NCBI RefSeq assembly: GCF_004357995.1
Contig: NZ_SMTK01000005.1
Span: 1 to 64,000 of the forward strand
Direction: 5' to 3'
DNA from: Arthrobacter crusticola
Lineage (GTDB): Bacteria; Actinomycetota; Actinomycetes; Actinomycetales; Micrococcaceae
DNA length: 64,000 nucleotides
A program made the translations under genes and the position numbers. The notes beneath the pieces are model-generated. The model made no database searches. It saw only the letters and a program-made list of their open reading frames with translations, and was not told the origin of the DNA. Positions 43,332-52,622 of the stretch are shown in pieces (position 1 is the stretch's first letter; each line of letters starts with the position of its first letter).

Positions 43332-44459
43332 ATGCGTGCATTGCATCCGACGAACGGGGTCTTGGTTTTGACCCAGGTGCTGCTCGCTGTCGTATTTGTG
43401 TCAGTGCTGCCGAGCGGGTGCGGCGGCGCCCCCGGCGGCAACGCTCAACCCGTGGATGCTGCCGAGATTGTCGATAGCTACGACTGTCTCGCGCCGAATC
43501 TGGGCGGCTGGGCCGTTCATCCCGACCCGACCCACCCACCGGGTCCACAGCATCTGGATGCGCCGGACCCTGGCCGGGTGCCTACCGGTTTCATCCCGAC
43601 CACCGCTGTCCGCTGCGATCAGATGGCCAGCGTTGAGGATGCCGAAGGACAGTGGAGCGCCGTCACCGCTGTCACTCTCACCGGTGATCTGACACCACTG
43701 TTGGCAGCCCTGGGCGAGCTTGACGACGGAATCGGGCCCGGCCCGTGTACGGCGGATATTGAACTCGTGCCCCCGCTTTGGCTCGTCGATGCGGCCGGCC
43801 GGGCGATCCACGCGCACTACCCCCGCGACAGGTGCGCAAAGACGAAGCCCGGCGTGCACACCGCCCTCGCCGGGCTGTCCGTCCGAGACACCACGACATT
43901 GAAGCAAACACTGATTGTTCCGCGCGCCGCCCTGGACAGCGGATGCGCGGCGGCATGGACCGCCCCCTTCAATGCGGGGATACCGCTGTCGATTCCATCG
44001 GCCGGTTCCTCTTCGGGCGCCGTCGGAGCGTCACCGGCTCCCCCCACGCCAATAGCCGATACCGTGTTGGCCGAGATGGACGGACTGCGTTGGTGCCGTT
44101 ATGCGGTCGAGCCCGCGCCGGCAGACCTGGCGGAGCCGGGTGGGTCGGAGCCGGACGGGTCGGTGGCCGCTCCGGCAAAAGGAACGCTTCACTCGGGCCG
44201 ATTCGTTGCTGGTGGAACGCTCGACACGGCGACCGCCCGTTTGGTGGCCGATGTTGCCGCGTCCGGGCCAGTGTCCCGCTCCTGTGATGAGTCGGCGACG
44301 AAGTTCCTGACGCTCCGGCCGAGTCGGGGCGGTCATGAACTCGGGTCGATAATCACGGTCGAGCTCGACGGCTGCGGACTGCTGCACCGCGACGGAAGCG
44401 ACGCGCGTACACTGCCGGCCGACGCCCGCGAGCTTCTGACCGTTCGAACCAGCAGGTAA
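43332..44459 (+). CDS. Hypothetical lipoprotein (full-length paralogue of 25081)
   Basis: A 375-residue lipoprotein: signal peptide MRALHPTNGVLVLTQVLLAVVFVSVLPSGC with lipobox around Cys30. The mature part has several Cys and two halves; the second half (LDSGCAAAWTAPFNAG ... ELLTVRTSR) is the part duplicated at 25 kb. Low-complexity SEPDGS stretch near residue 270. No known family. ATG 43332 follows AGGGTGAAG. Likely cell-surface. Confidence 0.72.
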   Translation: MRALHPTNGVLVLTQVLLAVVFVSVLPSGCGGAPGGNAQPVDAAEIVDSYDCLAPNLGGWAVHPDPTHPPGPQHLDAPDPGRVPTGFIPTTAVRCDQMASVEDAEGQWSAVTAVTLTGDLTPLLAALGELDDGIGPGPCTADIELVPPLWLVDAAGRAIHAHYPRDRCAKTKPGVHTALAGLSVRDTTTLKQTLIVPRAALDSGCAAAWTAPFNAGIPLSIPSAGSSSGAVGASPAPPTPIADTVLAEMDGLRWCRYAVEPAPADLAEPGGSEPDGSVAAPAKGTLHSGRFVAGGTLDTATARLVADVAASGPVSRSCDESATKFLTLRPSRGGHELGSIITVELDGCGLLHRDGSDARTLPADARELLTVRTSR

Positions 44460-44514
44460 CCGACGATCCGGCCACCGAGGCCCCAAATCGGATAGGCATG
44501 GCAGCCTCCGTTGA
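43930..44514. repeat. Segmental duplication, unit 2 (with 25296-25893)
   Basis: Same-orientation partner of the segment at 25296-25893, starting CTGGACAGCGGATGCG and continuing about 55 nt past the stop codon. Confidence 0.9.
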
Positions 44515-44804
44515 TCGTTAGGTGACCCGCTCAAAGATCGGCTTGTGGAGCACTTCCTCGGCATGGCCGAGTGGGTCATCGATAACCCTCCCACAATTGA
44601 AGTCCGCCAGTAGCACCCTGGTGGTTCCGCCGGCGCCTGTCATTTCGGAGGAGTGCATGAGTCGAAACTGATCTCCGTACAACTCTTCATTGTGACGGGC
44701 TCTGCACCGGAGGAGACTTGAGGCGACGGCATCCCTTTTCGGGCCGCCCGCGGGGCCGCCCGGCTGCGGGGCCTCACAGTACCCTGTAGCGGCTTGGTGG
44801 ATCG
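44515..44804. other. Intergenic, nothing firm
   Basis: A minus-strand frame ending at 44518 (...TRVLLADFNCGRVIDDPLGHAEEVLHKPIFERVT) looks mildly protein-like but lacks a start region of quality. Left unannotated. Confidence 0.3.
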
Positions 44805-45548
44805 ATGAGCTCCATGACACCCCACGAAAAGGCCGCTCAGCGGTCGCGCCATCTCTTGCCCTTGGTGACTATCGCACTGATTGGATGTCTCGGTGGGTGT
44901 CAGAATGAGCCCGACGACGCCCCTCTCCCGTCCGCCCGTGTTCCGGCTACGGAGGCTGGCACGGTGCCACCACTGCCGGACAGCGGCGACATCGACGCCG
45001 GCACATACTTCGTCACCAGCTTAACGGAGCCTTTCGAGATCACCGTCCCAGACGGCTGGACCTCCGACGGCGATGGCCTGGGCAAGGACGACCCCGGTCA
45101 CCCGGGTGAAGGGGCCGTCTACCTGATTTTTTGGCCGACGGACCATGTGCCGACGGACGCATGCGCGTGGCGGGACGCGCTCGTCGAGGTTGATCCTTCA
45201 GCTCAGGCCTTCGTCGACGCGATGGCGGCGCAGACGTCAACGGCCAGCACTCCTCCCGTCGAGGTCAGGGTGGGCGATTACTCCGGCTTCGAGTTCGACC
45301 ACTCCGTCGAGGACGCCGTGGACATTACGGCCTGCGACGACGACAAGATCTGCCCCCGCTCAGAATCGTCGAACTACTGCACCCGCTGGTACTCGAGCGT
45401 CGCTGAGCGCGAAACCTATAAGGTGGTCGACGTGAACGGCAAACTCGCTGTGATGGGGGTGACCTATTTCCACGAATCGATCAATCCGGAGTTGACGAGA
45501 GAGGCACGTGCCGTCTTCGACTCAATCGCGTTCAAGTCCGACAAGTGA
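44805..45548 (+). CDS. Hypothetical lipoprotein
   Basis: A 247-residue protein with signal peptide (RSRHLLPLVTIALIGCLGGC, lipobox LGGC) and an acidic mature part containing YFVTSLTEPFEITVPDGWTSDGDGLGKDD, a common start of actinobacterial surface lipoproteins, and paired Cys (ITACDDDKICPRS...YCTRW). No named family. ATG 44805 or 44814. Separate from the preceding lipoprotein by 345 nt. Confidence 0.72.
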   Translation: MSSMTPHEKAAQRSRHLLPLVTIALIGCLGGCQNEPDDAPLPSARVPATEAGTVPPLPDSGDIDAGTYFVTSLTEPFEITVPDGWTSDGDGLGKDDPGHPGEGAVYLIFWPTDHVPTDACAWRDALVEVDPSAQAFVDAMAAQTSTASTPPVEVRVGDYSGFEFDHSVEDAVDITACDDDKICPRSESSNYCTRWYSSVAERETYKVVDVNGKLAVMGVTYFHESINPELTREARAVFDSIAFKSDK

Positions 45549-46216
45549 CCAGCTGATGCGATAGGCGATCCCCCGCGGGGTGCCGACTCCTCAGGCTTCC
45601 AGGGCACCCCATCCGGCTGAATCCGACTGTTCCGCGGCGAAGATACAGCTAACGGGCACGGAGGTGATGTCGTGCTGGCGCCGTGTAGGAGGCGTAAAGT
45701 GCAGCCGTTAGCGCTACGCTAGAACCCTCCCAACCCTTCGATCCGAACCCTCAAAGATTGTGGAGTTGATCAACACCGTGGCGAATCAGCCGTGGCCGGA
45801 GGGTCCGGGACTGTTCGGCGTTCACTTCACCGGCATCGGCTGCACTCCGGGGCCGGCCTTCCAGTATTCGGATGACCTGCCGGAACCGATGCGCGGTGTG
45901 CTCCTGATGCCAGAGGTACCGATGGAGCACGGTTCGCGGGGCTCCATCGAAGGCAGGATGTGCCTATGCCCACATCAATGGCGCACCGGTATGCAGGTCG
46001 GACTAAGCCGCTCCGCGCCCACTGTGGTCCATGACAAGCCCGTCATCGACAGGAGCGTGTACTGACAATGGGCATCACCGCTAGGCACCTAACGAGTCGA
46101 TAATCGCCCCGGTCCCAGGCCAATTCGCGGGCTTCGTGCCCACAATAATCGTTCCGCTGCCGCGTTGAACCTTAAAGAGCCGCCCGCTAAGGAATTCGTC
46201 CACAGACACGGACCGG
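45549..46216. other. Intergenic; possible small gene at 45760-46065
   Basis: A GTG-started frame at 45760-46065 (101 codons: MELINTVANQPWPEGPGLFGVHFTGIGCTPG...) reads plausibly for its first 65 codons but matches nothing I know and has no clear ribosome site. Confidence 0.3.
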
Positions 46217-46528
46217 CTAGGAATGTCGGCGGGTGATCTTTGGGGGCCTGTTACGGGCTGCCCAGAGGGTTCCGAGGGTCAGCAGAAGCGGAATGGTGAG
46301 GAACACTCCTGCGCCGCCGCCGGCGTTGACGAATCCCCCGACACCGATCCACCAAACCAGGGCCGCCGTGAAGACCCCGATGATGGTCAGGGACCCCCTG
46401 GGTCCTCGTCGAAGGCGGCCGACGGCGGACCGGCGGCGGGTTTTTTTCCAAGTGTCTGGGTGCACGAGGTTCGCGCCGGCGCGCGGCCAGGAAGAGGTTC
46501 TGACCACCGGTGGCACCTCATGGGACAT
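46217..46528 (-). CDS. Small two-TM membrane protein
   Basis: About 103 residues from ATG 46528; GSLTIIGVFTAALVWWIGVGGFVNAGGGAGVFLTIPLLLTLGTLWAARNRPP. Paralogue of 27021-27311. A basic N-terminal part (KKTRRRSAVGRLRRGPRG) precedes the helices. Unknown function. Confidence 0.55.
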   Translation of the reverse strand: MSHEVPPVVRTSSWPRAGANLVHPDTWKKTRRRSAVGRLRRGPRGSLTIIGVFTAALVWWIGVGGFVNAGGGAGVFLTIPLLLTLGTLWAARNRPPKITRRHS

Positions 46529-47462
46529 GGTTGCCGAGTACAACAGTGCGCTGAAGCCAGCAGCCAACAGTGCAGGCTCCTCTGACGTTGCCCGGGCTTC
46601 CGCAACGGCGTCATGACCGCACCGGTGAACGTTGATCAGGCGATGCTGCCATAGGTCAGGTCAGCGCCTCGCAGATGATGAATTGAGGGAATCCCGGTTT
46701 TGCACATCTCATTTAGCCGTTCCCGAGCTCACGTCCGAGGCATTTGGTGAGCCTTTCCGCAATCTTGCTGTCGGTCCTTGATGCCGGCGGAGCCGCCGTG
46801 AGCCAACGTCGCAGGACAGCGATTTCTTCGTCCAAGGCCGTCCCGATTAGGCTCCGGCAGGCTGCGGAAGCAGGGCGGGTTCGCCGCCCCCGGACTGGAG
46901 GAGCGCATCCCGCGCAGCCCCCCACTGTGCATGGTGACTGCCAGCCGCGCGGAATGCGGGCCCTGCGGCTTTTCGAACCGCGATGACCCGAGAATGATCC
47001 AACGGCGCCGCGCCGCGGGCAACAACGAACCCCATGCCTTGGCGCCTCTTGACGAACGGAAATCGACGGGCAGCCGGGTCGGCCGGCGCAGGGAAGGCTC
47101 CCGGCGGCCAAAAGCCGCTTGGGGCCGGTGACCGCGTGGCGGCACGGGCGAGCGGTTCCCCGCAGGTGGCCGGGTCGGCGAAGCGATACCAATCGGGCGT
47201 ACTGGGCGCCTCCCGGCCAGCCCGCGACTCGAGCCCTGCGCGGCTGTCTGTGGGGCTTTCGACTCAAAGCGTCCCTTTCGCGCACCACAGACAAACAGCC
47301 TTGCATCCCCCTCCCCCGCGGTGTCCAGTCCCAATGGCGTGGCGGATTCTCTTGCACGTGTGCCTGTTGCCCATGAGGCTGGAGTGTGATCCGACAGGCA
47401 GCGCCGCTGCTCTAGGGTGGGGGTGAGGCACGGCGGAGCCGGGCCCCGGTGGTGGTGTCGAA
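46529..47462. other. Intergenic, about 930 nt, no gene recognised
   Basis: Several long open frames on both strands are arginine/proline-rich, mutually overlapping and without family features, as expected of non-coding GC-rich DNA. On the minus strand the end of one frame (ALDEEIAVLRRWLTAAPPASRTDSKIAERLTKCLG, stop 46713) looks like a real C-terminus, perhaps a gene remnant. Confidence 0.4.
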
Positions 47463-48359
47463 ATGAGGACGGAGGGATCTGGCGTGCTTGAGGAAATCAT
47501 CCAGCAGTGGACCGCTGCGCAGGCGGTGGGCGCGGCCGGGCTGAGCCCTGCCGAGGTGTGGCTGTACTACCTGGGCTCCGGTGGCCGGCTTGATGAAGTC
47601 GAACTCGAGGGATACCTTGCCGGGCTCCTGATGATTTCGGCAACGCAGCGGGACCTGGCGTCCGATGCCATCAACGAACTGCTCGAGGACCGGGATCTGC
47701 CGGTGGACGGGGCGCATTACAGCACCGGGGAGGTTGCCGCCGAGTCGGGCTTCGCCGAGTACCTCCGGCCCCTGGTCACCACGCCGGAGGGCTACCGGTT
47801 CGACCGCCCGCCGGTGACCGGTTCCCCCGCCTGCGGGTCGGACGGTTCCGCCGCTGGGACGGACAGGGATCAGGAGCGGCAGGCGGAGACCGAATTCCGC
47901 CGCTGCCAGGCGCTGTATGGATCCGGGCTGCTGGAGACCCGCACGGAGGAACGCTTCGACCGGATCACCGCCTATGCCCGGGAACATTTCGGGGTCAGCT
48001 CCGCCTCGATTTCCTTTATCACCGAAGACCGGCAGATCATCAAATCCGTGACCGGACCGATCGGCCAGGACCTGCCGCGGGAGTTGTCCCTGTGCGCGGT
48101 CACCATCCAGAAGGACCGGACCCTGGTCATTTCCAACGCCGCCGTGGACCCCGCCTTCCGGGACCACCCCCTGGTCGCCGGTGGACCCAGGGCTCGGTTC
48201 TACGCCGGGCATCCCATCTCCACCGCGGACGGCTGGCGCATTGGGTCCCTGTGCGTGATCGATGACCGGCCACGGGCCTTCACCGTGGACGATGAACGGG
48301 ATCTCAAACGTCTGGCGGCGCAGGTCCAGATTGAAATGTGGCTCAACCCCGGACACTGA
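47463..48359 (+). CDS. GAF-domain protein
   Basis: A 298-residue soluble protein. N-terminal about 90 residues helical (SPAEVWLYYLGSGGRLDEVELEGYLAGLLMISATQRDLASDAINELLEDRDL). From about 150 a GAF domain: YGSGLLETRTEERFDRITAYAREHFGVSSASISFITEDRQIIKSVTGPIGQDLPRELSLCAVTIQKDRTLVISNAAVDPAFRDHPLV...FYAGHPISTADGWRIGSLCVIDDRPR, of the type that binds small ligands or works without an attached output domain. Start uncertain (47463 or 47484). No kinase nearby. Confidence 0.85.
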   Translation: MRTEGSGVLEEIIQQWTAAQAVGAAGLSPAEVWLYYLGSGGRLDEVELEGYLAGLLMISATQRDLASDAINELLEDRDLPVDGAHYSTGEVAAESGFAEYLRPLVTTPEGYRFDRPPVTGSPACGSDGSAAGTDRDQERQAETEFRRCQALYGSGLLETRTEERFDRITAYAREHFGVSSASISFITEDRQIIKSVTGPIGQDLPRELSLCAVTIQKDRTLVISNAAVDPAFRDHPLVAGGPRARFYAGHPISTADGWRIGSLCVIDDRPRAFTVDDERDLKRLAAQVQIEMWLNPGH

Positions 48360-48602
48360 CCCCTTGGCGCTGCAACCGGTCCACCACTGATGTTCAGCCC
48401 ATTCTGGGGGTGAACCTGCACAGGCCCGGCACGGCCGACGCGCCGACCGTGTGCTCCACGCTGACCCCCGGCCGGCCGGTGCCGCTCGGAAAACACTCCT
48501 CTATCGAAAAATCAGCTTGCTTAGTTCCTTTTCCGGCAGTGCTTCGCTAGGGTCAAAAGTGACGCCGGGGGCCCAAAGAGGCCGTCGAGACTGAAACGGA
48601 GA

Positions 48603-48974
48603 ATGACCATGACGACAGCGCTACCCGCAATGACGACCGGCATGGCCGACGGATTGGGGAACCCGGTGCTGCCCGATGTCTGGGCCGCCGACCCGGAAAA
48701 CGACCGGGACCTTTCGGATCGGGAGGCATCCTGGCTGGAGGACGCCCTACTGATCGACGACTTTTCCGGCGTTCCGCTGCGCCGGCTGCGCACGATGGCG
48801 AACCGGATGTATCGTCTGCTCGATGCTGACTTCCCCCCGGCCGGAGCCCTGGAACGCTATGGGGCCGTCACCGAGGAACTGGCCTTGCGCACCGGGGACC
48901 CCGAGGCCCACCAGGCTAGGGGTGTACCACCGTGGTTTTCTCCCGGCCGCTGGGGGCAGGTTCCAAGCGTGTAA
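48603..48974 (+). CDS. Hypothetical protein
   Basis: A 123-residue soluble protein with a leading low-complexity stretch (MTMTTALPAMTTGMADG) and an acidic helical middle (DLSDREASWLEDALLIDDFSGVPLRRLRTMANRMYRLLDADFPPAGALERYGAVTEELALR). No family recognised. Its end runs into the decayed deacetylase region and could itself be altered. GGAGAATGACC precedes the start. Confidence 0.5.
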   Translation: MTMTTALPAMTTGMADGLGNPVLPDVWAADPENDRDLSDREASWLEDALLIDDFSGVPLRRLRTMANRMYRLLDADFPPAGALERYGAVTEELALRTGDPEAHQARGVPPWFSPGRWGQVPSV

Positions 48975-49020
48975 GGCAGCCTGCTTCCGCCTTCGCCAGG
49001 TTCGCAGGTGCCGCAGGGAA

Positions 49021-49640
49021 GCGCACCCATCCGCGCCCATCCGGTCCTCACCACCCTGCCCGAAGGCTCAGCCGCGATTGGCCTCACACCGGACTTCAGC
49101 GGAGGTCCCGAAGACAGCGGCATCGACAGCGCACTGATCGACAGGCTGCGCCGGCCCGGGGGTTCCGGCGACCCTGTTCCTTAGCGGGCGCCGAGTCAGC
49201 GCCAACCTCGACCTTGCGTGGGACTTGGCGGCGGACCCCTCGTTCGAACTCGCCAACCACGGAACAGACCACCGCCCCCTGAGTGTCAGCGGCGCCTCTG
49301 CTTTCGGATCTCCGGAACGGAAGGCCCCAGCAGCGTGTACGGCGAGATCATGGCCAACGACGCCGTGCTGGCCGCGCTTCTTTCGACCGGGAACGGCCTA
49401 CCTCGACAATGTGACCCCCAGAATTTGTCTGGCCCTGGACCCGATTCCCGGGTGCAGCATCAACGGCGACGGCGGCGCCACCTACCGGGCGGCGTCGGCG
49501 ACCGCAGAGACCGCCGCTGCGGCATCCGGGGACATCATCATCACCCACGGCAACCACCCCGGCCCCGGTACGGAACCAGGCCTGGCCGAGGTGGTCGCGT
49601 CCTTGCCGCCGCTGACCCACCGCAACCCCGGACCGTCAAG
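49021..49640 (+). pseudogene. Polysaccharide deacetylase (NodB-like), multiply frameshifted
   Basis: Family pieces appear in order across three frames: ALIDRLRRPG / VPATLFLSGRRVSANLDLAW, LAADPSFELANHGTDHRPLSVSG, VYGEIMANDAVLAAL, FRPGTAYLDNVTPRICLALD, and TAAAASGDIIITHGNHPGPGTEPGLAEVV. The FELANHGTDH and HGNHPG motifs are the metal/catalytic elements of this esterase family. At least three frameshifts exclude a functional product. Confidence 0.8.
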
Positions 49641-49836
49641 TCACATCTGCACCTCCCGCCCCTTCCCAACCGGGACTTTTCCTGTCACAGTGTGCAAGCG
49701 GGAGAAACGTAAGCCTGCTGGCTTTTTTGCAGGTGGTTTCATCCGCCAACCAATCCGGGCAGTACAGCGTGACGAACAACCGATAGGCACACAATCGACG
49801 TGTGCGCTCACCGCACAGTGAAGGAAATTGATCTCC

Positions 49837-50607
49837 ATGAACAAGAACATGCGGCTCCTCGCAGTACCCTCCCTCGCCCTCGGCATGCTGGCCCTCTCCG
49901 CCGCCCCCGCCCTGGCCGCGGACGGCTCCTACTCCTCCACCCTCGGCCAGCTCAACGGCAGCACCGGCGCAGGCACCATCACCGTCGACGTCAAGGGCGA
50001 CCAGGCGACGGTCAACCTCCAAGTCTCCGGCCTCGCCGAGACCTTCATGGACGGCCCCTACCCCCACGTCCAGCACATCCACGGCGGCGCCGAGGGCGTC
50101 TGCCCGACCCCTGCTGCGGACACCAACGGTGACGGCGTGGTCAACACCACTGAAGGCGCCCCCTCCTACGGCGGAATCGTCACCACGCTGTCCACCAGCG
50201 GCGGCACCGGCCCCGAAGAGGGCCTGAACGTCAAGCTCGGCGGCCAGGGTGGCAGCTACACCATCCAGCGCACCTTTGAAGTCAACGCCGACACCAAGGC
50301 CGCCCTCGAAGCCGGCACCGCCGTCGTCGTCGTCCACGGTCTCGACCCCGCAACCCTGAGCCCGGCGGCCCAGGAAGCCAAGAGCGACCTGACCCCGGAC
50401 CTGCCGCTGGCAGCGACCTCACCGGCACTGTGTGGAACCCTTGTCGCTTCGCAGATGGGCGCCATGCCCAACGGTGGCGCTGACACGGGAGCCACCCAGG
50501 AGACCGGATCCAATGTTGGTGCCCTCGCCCTCGGCGGTGGCCTCGTCCTGGCCGCAGCAGCAGGCGGAACCTACCTGGTCCGCCGCCGCAGCGCCGATCA
50601 GGCATAA
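49837..50607 (+). CDS. Exported CHRD-domain protein with C-terminal membrane anchor
   Basis: A 256-residue secreted protein: signal peptide ending about ALAADG (28), CHRD domain (SYSSTLGQLNGSTGAGTITVDVKGDQATVNLQVSGLAETFMDGPYPHVQHIHGG ... VVVHGLDP) and a C-terminal LALGGGLVLAAAAGGTYLVRRR membrane anchor preceded by a TGATQETGSN spacer. CHRD domains are often metal- or surface-related; the function is unproven. Start ATG 49837 (MNKNMRLLAV). A hairpin follows. Confidence 0.85.
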   Translation: MNKNMRLLAVPSLALGMLALSAAPALAADGSYSSTLGQLNGSTGAGTITVDVKGDQATVNLQVSGLAETFMDGPYPHVQHIHGGAEGVCPTPAADTNGDGVVNTTEGAPSYGGIVTTLSTSGGTGPEEGLNVKLGGQGGSYTIQRTFEVNADTKAALEAGTAVVVVHGLDPATLSPAAQEAKSDLTPDLPLAATSPALCGTLVASQMGAMPNGGADTGATQETGSNVGALALGGGLVLAAAAGGTYLVRRRSADQA

Positions 50608-50679
50608 GCAGCACCGCATCTGAGCATCACCAGTACGATCCGGCACGGGTCAGGTCTATCCTGATCCGGACCGGCACCA

Positions 50680-50719
50680 CCGGCCACCGCCGGGGCTTCC
50701 CCGCCCCTGCGGTGGCCGG
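50680..50719 (+). terminator. Terminator after the CHRD gene
   Basis: Perfect 11-bp arms CCGGCCACCGC (50680-50690) and GCGGTGGCCGG (50709-50719), loop with a further C/G hairpin, followed by CCCGTTTCCCCACTTTTG. Confidence 0.7.
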
Positions 50720-50761
50720 CCCGTTTCCCCACTTTTGTTCCATAACCCGGAAAGGACCGCC

Positions 50762-51370
50762 ATGACCGAGCTTTCCGCCGTCGCCCTGATCTGCTCCCTC
50801 TCGCCCTCGCCTGCACCCTCAAGCAGCGATCGGATGGCCCGCCACGTCCTTGATCAACTGGCCCTCCAGGGCGTCACGGGATCCACCGTGCGCATCGTGG
50901 ATCACAACGTACTGCCCGGGGTGCAGACGGATATGGGCGCCGGCGACGACTGGCCCGCCATCCGGGCCCAGATCCTCGCCGCGGACATCCTGGTGCTCTC
51001 CACCCCCATCTGGATGGGCCACCCGTGCAGCATCGCCCAGCGGGTGGTGGAGCGCCTCGACGCCGAACTGTCCGAAACCGACGACGTCGGCCGGCCCACC
51101 ATGTACCAGAAGGTAGGGATTGTGGCAGTCGTGGGCAATGAGGACGGCGCCCACAAGACCATCGCCGACATGCTGCAGGCCCTGAACGACGTCGGCTTCA
51201 GCATCCCCGCCCAGGGCGGCACCTACTGGGTCGGAGAGGCGATGCAGACGGTCGATTACCAGGACCTCGACGGCGTCCCGGAGAAGGTGGCAGCCACCAC
51301 GGCCGGTGTCGCCCGCAATGCCGCCCACCTCGCCCGTCTGCTCCGCGACCACCCCTACCCCGCCGGGTAG
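50762..51370 (+). CDS. Flavodoxin-fold NAD(P)H-dependent oxidoreductase
   Basis: A 202-residue FMN-binding protein: LICSLSPSPAPSSSDRMARHVLDQLALQG (phosphate loop) and ADILVLSTPIWMGHPCSIAQRVVERLDAELSETDD. Belongs to the NADPH-dependent FMN reductase/flavodoxin family; the acceptor is unknown. ATG 50762 has GGAAAGGACCGCC upstream. Its promoter must lie after the CHRD terminator. Confidence 0.88.
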   Translation: MTELSAVALICSLSPSPAPSSSDRMARHVLDQLALQGVTGSTVRIVDHNVLPGVQTDMGAGDDWPAIRAQILAADILVLSTPIWMGHPCSIAQRVVERLDAELSETDDVGRPTMYQKVGIVAVVGNEDGAHKTIADMLQALNDVGFSIPAQGGTYWVGEAMQTVDYQDLDGVPEKVAATTAGVARNAAHLARLLRDHPYPAG

Positions 51371-51801
51371 ACCAACACCTGGCGCATGACCCCAGTGTGC
51401 AGCAGCATGCCCCTTCAAGAGAGTTGCCGCAGTGTGGAGATGCGCTATTCGTTAATACCGGCCAAGGCCGCTGCTTGGATGCAGTCCTCTAACACCACGC
51501 CGTCCGAGTCTGCGACATCCCTAGTGATTCACCCAGAATTGTCGACGATCCAGCGGGACGTCCTCGGATGCCCGCGAGGAAACAGAAATGGAGGACCCTG
51601 ACCTCCGCGGCGCATGAACGACGTGGTCCTACCAACATCAACGTAATCTTCGATTGATCCTTCGAACATCCCTCCAGAATGCCCCATGCGCCATTCAAAG
51701 GTGACGAACTGACCACGTCTAGTACTGGCTTCGGAGGGCACCGGCCGGTGGGCTGCAACGCCACCGGCGGGTGGGCGCCCCTAGTTGGGCGGGTGGTTCG
51801 G
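51371..51801. other. Intergenic, about 430 nt, nothing recognised
   Basis: Between convergent genes. No repeat or gene found. Confidence 0.4.
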
Positions 51802-52578
51802 TCAGGCTCCCTGTCCTGCCATCTGCATCAGTCCGCCGTCCATCACATAGGTTGTGCCGGTAACGTAGTCCGCGTCGGGGGAGGCCAAAAAAACCGCCAG
51901 CCGGCCAATTTCCCTCGGTTGGGCCGCGCGCTTCAGCGGAATGGTTTGGACCTGCTGCTCGAGGAATTTGGGGTCGTCGATGGCTTTCTGGTTGAAGGGG
52001 GTCAGGACCATCCCTGGGGCGATGTTGTTGACGGTGATCCCGAGTTCGGAAACCTCGAGCACGAGCGTGCGCGTCAGATTCCGCAGGGCACCTTTGGAGC
52101 AGTCGTAGTCGGCCGCTCCGGCGCGGGGCTGCTCTTCGTGGACGGAGGTCGTGTTGAGGATTTTGCCCCCGCCGCCTTGGTCCTTTCGATGATTGATGAA
52201 GTGTTTGCAGCAGATCAGCTGCCCGATGAGGTTGCTGCGGAGGGTACGTTCGAAATCGGCAATTTCGAGGTCGGCGACGTACGTTCCGGAGGCGTCGGCG
52301 CTGGCATTATTCATCAGGATGTCGATGTGGCCGAAGGTGGCAATCGCCGTCCTAAACATGTCGATGACCTGATCCTCGGACCCGTGGTCTCCGTGCACGA
52401 CGACGGCTCTGCGCCCGAGCGCTTCGACCTGTTCCTTTGTCGAGGTTGCTCCGTGCTGATCGTGGAAGTAGTGAATGACGATGTCGGCGCCCTCGCGGGC
52501 GAACTCGATGGCTGTGGCCTGCCCGATACCCGAATCCGATCCGGTGATGAACGCGACCTTGTCCTGCAGCTGTCCCAT
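51802..52578 (-). CDS. SDR-family oxidoreductase (glucose-1-dehydrogenase/short-chain type)
   Basis: A 258-residue classical SDR: KVAFITGSDSGIGQATAIEFAREGADIVIHYFHDQ, DILMNNASADASG, catalytic LNTTSVHEEQPRAGAADYDCSKGALRNLTRTLVLEVSELGITVNNIAPGMVLTPFN with Tyr-Lys in YDCSKG, and the C-terminus PREIGRLAVFLASPDADYVTGTTYVMDGGL. Start ATG 52578 has GGAGGACACC upstream. 44 nt downstream of the GH15 gene on the same strand. Confidence 0.93.
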   Translation of the reverse strand: MGQLQDKVAFITGSDSGIGQATAIEFAREGADIVIHYFHDQHGATSTKEQVEALGRRAVVVHGDHGSEDQVIDMFRTAIATFGHIDILMNNASADASGTYVADLEIADFERTLRSNLIGQLICCKHFINHRKDQGGGGKILNTTSVHEEQPRAGAADYDCSKGALRNLTRTLVLEVSELGITVNNIAPGMVLTPFNQKAIDDPKFLEQQVQTIPLKRAAQPREIGRLAVFLASPDADYVTGTTYVMDGGLMQMAGQGA

Positions 52579-52622
52579 CTGGTGTCCTCCATTTACTTGT
52601 AGTGGGTCCGGTTGGTGGTTCC

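Noticed and set aside
46713..47357. Long minus-strand ORF (214 codons)
   Set aside because: Overlaps other open frames, arginine-rich, no family feature or ribosome site; GC-rich spurious frame.
47034..47426. Plus-strand ORF of 130 codons
   Set aside because: Proline/arginine-rich, no start signal or homology cues.
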